Under the pieces are notes generated by a model that worked only from the letters and a program-made list of their open reading frames with translations, had not been told where the DNA came from and did not search any database. From DASYCK01 sp036500205 (GTDB taxonomy: Bacteria; Myxococcota_A; Polyangia; Fen-1088), in assembly GCA_036500205.1 (NCBI GenBank), contig DASYCK010000103.1:3255-67254 (forward strand): DNA of 64,000 nt, read 5' to 3'. The first letter of the stretch is position 1; the number at the start of each line of letters is the position of its first letter. Below are positions 58,788-64,000 of the stretch, in pieces. The position numbers were made by a program, and so were the translations under genes.

Positions 58788-60218
58788 ATGACCAGAAAAC
58801 GTGACGACGATTTCACCACGACCGAGCGACCCGAACAGCTGGAGGACGGCGGGCGGCGCAGCTTCCTGCAGAACAGCCTGGCGACAGCCGGAGCGGGAGT
58901 GGGCGCGCTGGCCGCCCTCAGCACGCCCGCGCTCGCGCACGCCGAAACAACGGTGCCGCGCACCACGTTGAGCCACTACCACGTCCCCGCCACCGACAAG
59001 ACGGTGCACTGGGGCTACTTCAGCAAGAACCTTCCCCCGTTGGTGGAGGTGACCTCGGGCGACTTCGTCACCATCGAGACGGTCACCCACCACGCCAATG
59101 ACGACCACGAGCGCATGGTGAAGGGCGATCCCGGCGTCGAATCGATCTTCCACTGGGACGCCAAGCGCAAGGGCGTCGACCGCCGCGGGGCCGGCCCCAT
59201 GGACGCGTCCCTGTTCGGGAGGGGCGCTGGCGAGGGGCTGGGCGTGCACATCTGCACCGGCCCGGTGGCCGTGAAGGGGGCCGAACCGGGCGACATCCTG
59301 GAGGTCCGGGTGCTCGACACGCGCATGCGCCCCAGCGGCAACCCCAAGTACGCGGGAAAATCCTTCGGCAGCAACGCGGCCGCCTGGTGGGGTTTCCACT
59401 ACAAGGAGCTGATCGAGGAGCCCAAGCCGCGCGAGGTGATCACGATCTACGAGGTCGACGCCAGTGGCGAGCGCGACTGGGCGCGGGCGCTCTACAACTT
59501 TCGCTGGACACCCCAGACCGATCCGTTCGGCAAGGTGCACAAGACCATCGACTACCCGGGCGTGCCGGTCGATCACCGCAAGGTGAAGGAGAACTGGGGC
59601 GTGTTGAAGAACGTCCGGGTCCCCGTGCGGCCGCACTTCGGCACGATGGGCCTGGCGCCAAAGGAAGCGGATCTCGTCGACTCCATCCCCCCCAGCTACA
59701 CGGGCGGCAACATCGACGACTGGCGCATCGGCAAGGGGGCCACGATGTACTACCCCGTGTCGGTGCCCGGGGCGCTGCTGTCGGTGGGCGATCCCCACGC
59801 CTCGCAAGGCGACTCCGAGCTGTGCGGAACGGCCATCGAGTGCTCGCTGACGGGGACGTTTCAGCTGATCCTGCGCAAGAAGAACACCCTGAAGGGGACG
59901 CCGCTCGAGGGGCTGGACTACCCGCTGCTGGAAACAGCGACCGAGTTCGTGGTGCACGGCTTCAGCTTCGCGAACTACCTGGCCGAGCTGGGCGCCAAGG
60001 CGCAGTCCGACATCTACGGCAAGTCGTCGACCGATCTCGCGCTGCGCGACGCCTTCCGCAAGATGCGCCGTTTCCTGATGACCACCCAGAAGCTCACCGA
60101 GGACGAGGCGATATCGTTGATGTCGGTGGGCGTCGACTTCGGCGTCACCCAGGTCGTCGACGGCAACTGGGGCATCCACGCCATCGTGAAGAAGAACCTG
60201 TTCGCCGCGGAGGTGTGA
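58788..60218 (+). CDS. acetamidase/formamidase family protein, Tat-exported
   Basis: 476 residues from the ATG at 58788. A twin-arginine signal is present: 'GGRRSFLQNSLATAGAGVGALAALSTPALAHAE', cleavage after 'AHA'. The mature protein follows the FmdA/AmdA beta-fold: 'TLSHYHVPATDKTVHWGYFSKNLPPLVEVTSGDFVTIETVTHH', 'CTGPVAVKGAEPGDILEVRVLD', 'GDPHASQGDSELCGTAIECSLTGTFQL'. The last is the family signature with metal-binding His. It should release ammonia from short amides in the periplasm. Export through Tat is less usual than the cytosolic form and suggests scavenging of external amides. The last codons run into a 7 bp repeat array. Confidence 0.93.
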   Translation: MTRKRDDDFTTTERPEQLEDGGRRSFLQNSLATAGAGVGALAALSTPALAHAETTVPRTTLSHYHVPATDKTVHWGYFSKNLPPLVEVTSGDFVTIETVTHHANDDHERMVKGDPGVESIFHWDAKRKGVDRRGAGPMDASLFGRGAGEGLGVHICTGPVAVKGAEPGDILEVRVLDTRMRPSGNPKYAGKSFGSNAAAWWGFHYKELIEEPKPREVITIYEVDASGERDWARALYNFRWTPQTDPFGKVHKTIDYPGVPVDHRKVKENWGVLKNVRVPVRPHFGTMGLAPKEADLVDSIPPSYTGGNIDDWRIGKGATMYYPVSVPGALLSVGDPHASQGDSELCGTAIECSLTGTFQLILRKKNTLKGTPLEGLDYPLLETATEFVVHGFSFANYLAELGAKAQSDIYGKSSTDLALRDAFRKMRRFLMTTQKLTEDEAISLMSVGVDFGVTQVVDGNWGIHAIVKKNLFAAEV

Positions 60219-60313
60219 CGTGTGTGACGTGTGACGTGTGACGTGTGACGTGTGACGTGTGACGTGTGACGTGTGACGTGTGACGTGTGACGTGTGACGT
60301 GTGACGTGTGACC
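60214..60313. repeat. heptanucleotide tandem repeat TGTGACG, about 13 units
   Basis: One TGTGACG unit at 60214-60220 contains the stop codon of the acetamidase gene. After two extra bases, twelve perfect units run without a break from 60223 to 60306, and a last one ends in C (60307-60313). Perfect identity suggests recent expansion by slippage. The array separates the acetamidase gene from the promoter of the tail-collar genes. Confidence 0.95.
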
Positions 60314-60393
60314 GGCCCGCTGGCGGCCATGAAATTTCCGTTAATCACATTGCCAGCTGACGACGTAATCGTTCGGAGGGGCACACAACGTCG

Positions 60394-60421
60394 TTGACTT
60401 GAAAATTTGAATTCAGATAAG
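60394..60421 (+). promoter_or_regulatory. possible sigma70-type promoter of the tail-collar operon
   Basis: TTGACT (60394-60399) and GATAAG (60416-60421), spacer 16, sit in the most A+T-rich piece of this region, only 10 bp before the ATG at 60432. A start of transcription 6-8 bases after the -10 would leave almost no leader. The bases before the ATG (CTCCCTCCC) contain no ribosome site. The mRNA may therefore be leaderless. Confidence 0.5.
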
Positions 60422-60431
60422 CTCCCTCCCG

Positions 60432-60932
60432 ATGTCGGATCAATTCATTGGGGAGGTCAGGGTCTTCGGGGGCAACTATGCACCGGTGGGCTGGGCGCTG
60501 TGTGATGGGGGACTCATGCCGATATCGCAATACAGCACCCTCTACGCGGTCATCGGGACGACGTATGGCGGCGACGGCCAGACGACGTTCGCGGTTCCCG
60601 ATCTACGGGGACGCATTCCCGTCCATCAGGGGCCCGGGTACCTGATGGGACAGGTGGGCGGGGCCGAACAGGTCACGTTGCTGACGGCGGAATTGCCGCC
60701 GCACGGCCACGCCATGCAGGCGAGCACCGGCACCGGCAACAGCGCCAGCCCGACGGGGAATCTGTGGGCGCAAACGCCCGCCAAGCTCTACACGACGCAG
60801 GCGGCGAACGCCGTGATGGACCCGTCGGCGATCACGCAGGCGGGCCAGGGCCAGGCCCACCAGAACATGCTGCCGTTCCTTTCCATCAACTTCATCATCG
60901 CGGTGGAGGGACTCTATCCGTCGCGTCCTTGA
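60432..60932 (+). CDS. tail-collar domain protein (MdpB-like), copy 1
   Basis: 166 residues. The N-terminal collar domain is complete: 'GEVRVFGGNYAPVGWALCDGGLMPISQYSTLYAVIGTTYGGDGQTTFAVPDLRGRIPVHQGPG'. A middle part with 'AELPPHGHAMQASTGTGNSASPTGNLWAQ' and the end 'HQNMLPFLSINFIIAVEGLYPSRP' follow the microcystin-dependent-protein B pattern. In phages such domains trimerise on tail fibres. The chromosomal three-gene sets of this type have an uncertain role, perhaps surface fibres or contractile-machine tips. No ribosome site precedes it. Confidence 0.93.
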   Translation: MSDQFIGEVRVFGGNYAPVGWALCDGGLMPISQYSTLYAVIGTTYGGDGQTTFAVPDLRGRIPVHQGPGYLMGQVGGAEQVTLLTAELPPHGHAMQASTGTGNSASPTGNLWAQTPAKLYTTQAANAVMDPSAITQAGQGQAHQNMLPFLSINFIIAVEGLYPSRP

Positions 60933-60987
60933 GGCTGGTTGACCGGTACGTTCCGAGAACTGATTCGTCGACGAGGGGGTTGGGCTC

Positions 60988-61497
60988 ATGGCGGAACCAT
61001 TCCTGGGGGAGATCCGGATTACGTCCTTCGACTATGCGCCGTCGGGGTGGGCGCTGTGCAACGGGCAGTTGCTGCCCGTCAATCAAAATGCGGCGCTGTT
61101 TTCCCTGATTGGAACGTCGTTCGGCGGTGACGGACGCAGTACGTTTGGGCTGCCGAACCTGCAAGGCCGCGTCCCCATGCATGATGGTCCGGGGCAAAAC
61201 CCCGGCGTTCAGGGTGGGGAGAGCCAGCACACGCTCACGCTCGCCGAGATGGCGGGACACACGCATCAGGCGACCGCTCGCGACGCGCCGGGGAACAGCT
61301 CCAGCCCGGCCGGGACGGCCTGGGCTCAGCAGCCCGACAATCAGATGTACACATCGGTGGTGACCTCGTCGCTCGTCACCATGAACCCCAGCGCCATCGC
61401 GCCGGCCGGGAGCGGCCAACCACACGAGAACTGGTCACCTTATGTCGTGGTCAGCTTCATGATTGCGCTGTCGGGGCTCTACCCGTCTCGGCCTTGA
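60988..61497 (+). CDS. tail-collar domain protein (MdpB-like), copy 2
   Basis: 169 residues, 55 bp after copy 1. The collar motif is 'GEIRITSFDYAPSGWALCNGQLLPVNQNAALFSLIGTSFGGDGRSTFGLPNLQGRVPMHDGPG'. The His-rich middle ('LAEMAGHTHQATA') and the terminal 'HENWSPYVVVSFMIALSGLYPSRP' align with copy 1 along the whole length. The two are paralogues of clearly different sequence, so the duplication is old. Confidence 0.93.
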   Translation: MAEPFLGEIRITSFDYAPSGWALCNGQLLPVNQNAALFSLIGTSFGGDGRSTFGLPNLQGRVPMHDGPGQNPGVQGGESQHTLTLAEMAGHTHQATARDAPGNSSSPAGTAWAQQPDNQMYTSVVTSSLVTMNPSAIAPAGSGQPHENWSPYVVVSFMIALSGLYPSRP

Positions 61498-61521
61498 TGA
61501 ATATCGACGCGAGGAAATACC

Positions 61522-62067
61522 ATGGCTGATCCATACGTCGGTGAGATTCGGATTTTTCCCTACACGTACGCCCCAGCCGGCTGGTTGTTGTGCAATGGGC
61601 AACAAGTGTCGGTTCAACAGAACTCGGCGCTGTTCTCCATCATTGGAACCACCTACGGTGGCGACGGGCAAACGACGTTCAATTTACCCAATCTCCAGGC
61701 CAGCGGACCGCTGGGGTTCGGTTCTGCGCCGGGCCGAACGCCGCGCGGCCTGGGGGCGGCGGGGGGCGCCGCCACCGTGGCGTTGACGTTGGCCCAGACA
61801 CCGTCTCACAACCACAACGTCGCCGTGGCGTCGGCCGACGCGGGAACCACCGCCGTCACCACTCCCACCAACGCGACCTTGTTCGGCGGCACGCAGGCGA
61901 AGGCAAAGACGACCGGCTATGTCACGGTCGCCGGGCAGGCGCTGGATGTCCTGGATGCCGCGGCGGTGCTGCCCATGGGCGACTCGACGCCGCACAACAA
62001 CCTTCCGCCCTTCCTCACCTTCAATTTCTGCATCGCGACGACCGGCGTCTATCCGATGCGCCCTTGA
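61522..62067 (+). CDS. tail-collar domain protein (MdpB-like), copy 3
   Basis: 181 residues, 24 bp after copy 2, with GAGGAAA upstream. Starts 'GEIRIFPYTYAPAGWLLCNGQQVSVQQNSALFSIIGTTYGGDGQTTFNLPNLQ' and ends 'HNNLPPFLTFNFCIATTGVYPMRP'. The middle ('GLGAAGGAATVALTLAQTPSHNHNVAVASADAGTTAVTT') is longer and more Ala/Thr-rich than in the other two copies and is the most divergent part. Confidence 0.93.
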   Translation: MADPYVGEIRIFPYTYAPAGWLLCNGQQVSVQQNSALFSIIGTTYGGDGQTTFNLPNLQASGPLGFGSAPGRTPRGLGAAGGAATVALTLAQTPSHNHNVAVASADAGTTAVTTPTNATLFGGTQAKAKTTGYVTVAGQALDVLDAAAVLPMGDSTPHNNLPPFLTFNFCIATTGVYPMRP

Positions 62068-62088
62068 GGCGCGACGAGGTGAGCACGG

Positions 62089-62598
62089 ATGATCGAACAG
62101 ACGGCACTCGCATCGATCGCGATCGCTCCCCCTTGGTCCATGCGTCAGGCCGATGTCGCCGATGAGCCGTTTCTCGACGGCCTGTACATCACCACGCGGA
62201 TCGAAGAGGTGCTCTCCTGGGGATTTCCCCCCGAAGCGGCACGCGCTTTTCTGGTCGGTCAGGCGCGGGTCCAGCGCCGGGCGTACGCGCTTCAATTCTC
62301 GGTGGCCGAGCACAACATTCTTCTCGAGGCGGGGCGCGCCGTGGGTCGCCTGATCATCGCCGCCGATCCCCCCGCGCTCCGCGTCGTCGACATCTCGGTG
62401 CTTCCGGAGATCCACGGACGGGGGTTGGGCACCTGGGCGCTCGAGCAGGTGCTGGCTCGCGCCACGCGGGGGCATGCCCCCGTCCGCTTGACCACGCTGG
62501 CGGCTGGTCCGGCGCGCCGGCTGTACCATCGCCTCGGGTTTCAGGTGACCGCCGCGAGCGAGGACGGCCTCCTGGCCATGGAATGGCTGCCGGAATGA
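62089..62598 (+). CDS. GNAT family N-acetyltransferase
   Basis: 169 residues, 21 bp after tail-collar copy 3. The acetyl-CoA site is in 'ISVLPEIHGRGLGTWALEQVLARA' (R/QxxGxG/A as HGRGLG). 'PARRLYHRLGFQVTAASEDGLLAMEW' closes the GNAT fold. GNAT genes accompany sets of tail-collar genes in several bacteria, and the enzyme might modify the collar proteins. That link is inferred from position only. Confidence 0.9.
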   Translation: MIEQTALASIAIAPPWSMRQADVADEPFLDGLYITTRIEEVLSWGFPPEAARAFLVGQARVQRRAYALQFSVAEHNILLEAGRAVGRLIIAADPPALRVVDISVLPEIHGRGLGTWALEQVLARATRGHAPVRLTTLAAGPARRLYHRLGFQVTAASEDGLLAMEWLPE

Positions 62599-62772
62599 TC
62601 GCGCCGTCTCGCCGCGGGGCCATCGACGAGAGGCGCGAACCTCCCGGACTTCGCCGATAATTTCGGCAATGTCGCGCGCGCGTGTCCCCTGGGTGCTGTT
62701 GACCGCGAAGCCGGGAACGCAGACCCCCGCCCCCGTCAACGGCATCCAGATCGTCGCGCCCTCGGCGGGGCC

Positions 62773-64000
62773 GTGAACGGATCGGGGATGCGCCGGTTGC
62801 TCTGCGGAGGGCTGGCGCTCGCGTCTGCGTGCGCCTCGTCGCGCGAGATCGGAACGTGCCGGCTGGGAGAACTGGCGGCCACGTCCCACGCCGGGTCGGC
62901 CAACCTGCGCGATGCGAAGGCGTTTCGCAACTACGTGGCCGTCACCGCCGTCGAGCCGCCCGGGTACCATGTGCTGGTCTGGTATCACGACGTCGAGCCG
63001 GTCGTGGCGCGCGTCAGGGTCACGCGGACGAGTACAGGCGCCCTCACCATCGAATCGGAGAGCGGCGCCTGGGGAGGGCTCGGCGTTCCTCCCGAGGGTC
63101 CAGCCGCGGCGCCTCCCGCCGAGCTCGCGCCACTCTTTCACGAGCTTCAGGCGGAGCTGACCCGGCGGTGCGGGGGACGACGCGATTTTCGGCTGGCGTT
63201 CGCGGGCGCCGGACGTGCCGTGACCATCCGCGAGTTCGTCGCGCACGACGTCGCCAGCACCCGACCGACCCGCGTCGGCTGGACGGCGCGGCTGGGCGTG
63301 ATCATGGATCCGGCGCTGACGCGCATCGAGCAGCTCATCGATGGCGAGAGCGGCTTCGGCGTCATCGAGCTGCCCGATGACGCCCAGTGGATCCCCGTCG
63401 AGGAAGGGACCGGCGACGTCCTGCTCTTGGGCCGCGCCGTTCCACCCGCCTTTCTCGAACGCCTCGGCGCGGCCGCCCGCGCCTTCGAGGCACGAACGCC
63501 CCCGCGCGCGCTCTCCTCGCTGATCCCGGCCGACGCCCCCCTGCTGCCGTCCGGATTCGATCCTTCGCTCACCGCCAAGGTTTCGCTGTATGCGAGACGC
63601 GAACGCTCCGGCCCGGGCGCCGGCTCGTCGCCAGTGGACCTGCTGGCCAACCTCGATCTTCACGATGCGGTGTTCGGCGAGGGCGCGGGCAACACCGCCA
63701 CCGTGACCGTCGGCGAGACCCACTACACCTTGCGTGCCACGCTCACGCCGCTCGTCTCGCACGCGCCGAGCTCGGCGCCGAGCACCACGACGTATTCCGG
63801 GTTGCTCGCGCTGAACCTGGAGGACCAGCAGCGAACGCTGTGGGAACACACTTACGTTGCAAGCGGGCAAATCGCGACGGAAGGGGACCAGGTGGTCGCC
63901 CCCTTCGGCCTGGAGCTCCCTGGCAACAGCTCGTCCTCGCCCGACTACCCGGCACGCCACGCGCGCCTCGCCGCCGCGCCCCCTTACGCCGTCATCGATC
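62773..64000 (+). CDS. lipoprotein of unknown function, 3' end outside window
   Basis: The frame is open from the GTG at 62773 (an ATG at 62788 is an alternative) to the last base, over 400 codons. The signal 'MRRLLCGGLALASACASS' has a lipobox ending 'ASAC'. The following part ('NYVAVTAVEPPGYHVLVWYHDVEPVVARVRVTRTSTGALTIESESG') and the later 'HDAVFGEGAGNTATVTVGETHYTLRATLTPL' are beta-rich; no family is recognised. A long opposite-strand frame over the same bases is a composition shadow. Confidence 0.75.
   Translation, partial: MNGSGMRRLLCGGLALASACASSREIGTCRLGELAATSHAGSANLRDAKAFRNYVAVTAVEPPGYHVLVWYHDVEPVVARVRVTRTSTGALTIESESGAWGGLGVPPEGPAAAPPAELAPLFHELQAELTRRCGGRRDFRLAFAGAGRAVTIREFVAHDVASTRPTRVGWTARLGVIMDPALTRIEQLIDGESGFGVIELPDDAQWIPVEEGTGDVLLLGRAVPPAFLERLGAAARAFEARTPPRALSSLIPADAPLLPSGFDPSLTAKVSLYARRERSGPGAGSSPVDLLANLDLHDAVFGEGAGNTATVTVGETHYTLRATLTPLVSHAPSSAPSTTTYSGLLALNLEDQQRTLWEHTYVASGQIATEGDQVVAPFGLELPGNSSSSPDYPARHARLAAAPPYAVID

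Noticed and set aside
60214..60313. TGTGACG array as a CRISPR array
   Set aside because: Units of 7 bp with no spacers and no cas genes; a simple tandem repeat.
60432..62067. Tail-collar genes as part of a prophage
   Set aside because: No capsid, terminase, portal, tape-measure, lysis or integrase genes surround them. Three copies plus GNAT is a known chromosomal arrangement.
61684..63960. A 758-codon open frame on the minus strand at the right end
   Set aside because: It lies opposite three well-supported plus-strand genes (tail-collar copy 3, GNAT, lipoprotein). Its translation is Arg/Gly/Ala/Asp-rich without domains, a usual product of G+C-rich codon bias.
1..64000. tRNA, rRNA or known riboswitch genes
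   Set aside because: No cloverleaf, T-loop GTTCRANYC in a suitable setting, rRNA core sequence or recognisable riboswitch consensus was seen by eye. A covariance-model scan would be decisive.

Overview
This is a G+C-rich, gene-dense window (apart from one patch) whose protein content points to a Myxococcota bacterium, probably of the Polyangia type. The signs are a MYXO-CTERM-like sorting signal (around 46200), many lipoproteins with Gly-rich 'GTGG' linkers, FHA and NtrC-type enhancer-binding regulators, PilZ proteins and long secreted proteins of unknown role. I see no rRNA, tRNA, CRISPR array, insertion sequence or integrase.

Layout. 1-2081 (+): two M16 metallopeptidase-like genes, the first cut by the window edge. 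2092-5862 (-): a complete pqqABCDE operon for the redox cofactor PQQ, followed by an OsmC-family gene. 6143-8880: two divergent AAA+ regulators around an array of palindromes. 8982-10550 (+): a subtilisin-like lipoprotein protease. 10563-19153 (-): a probable operon running from a MarR regulator through an ABC ATPase and two FtsX/LolCE-type permeases to a LolA-like protein, an outer-membrane barrel and a membrane protein; a perfect palindrome lies just upstream of marR. 19280-24093: a surface-protein gene, a secreted unknown, a Uma2-family nuclease and a GH5 glycosidase lipoprotein.

24119-28410 (-): a markedly lower-G+C two-gene unit, a nitrilase-superfamily protein translationally coupled to a 915-residue all-helical protein. 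It looks horizontally acquired and is the best candidate here for an undescribed system, possibly defensive.

28667-41191: housekeeping and transport genes: ilvD, murI, a small haem-binding lipoprotein, a small Cys-rich protein in another low-G+C patch, a FucP-type sugar transporter, a DUF167 protein, a PAS sensor kinase, a NarK-type transporter, a cardiolipin-synthase-like protein and a PilZ protein. 41465-47099: an ECF sigma factor with a coupled membrane protein, flanked by envelope proteins including an apparent fusion of a MYXO-CTERM protein with an outer-membrane barrel. 47147-50136: an ALG2-like glycosyltransferase, an SDR dehydrogenase and a divergent, frameshifted LysR gene. 50150-60218: beta-helix lipoproteins, a TerB-like/DoxX-like membrane pair, a PHB-depolymerase-like esterase, a methyltransferase and a Tat-exported acetamidase/formamidase. 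60432-62598: three tandem tail-collar (MdpB-like) proteins and a GNAT acetyltransferase. A lipoprotein gene starts at 62773 and runs off the right end.

Taken together, the cell invests heavily in its envelope (proteases, glycosidase, esterase, barrels, beta-helices) and makes PQQ. The two M16 genes next to pqqABCDE may supply the PqqA-processing protease. No PQQ-dependent dehydrogenase is in the window. All calls rest on reading the sequence and recalled family motifs; no database search was run.
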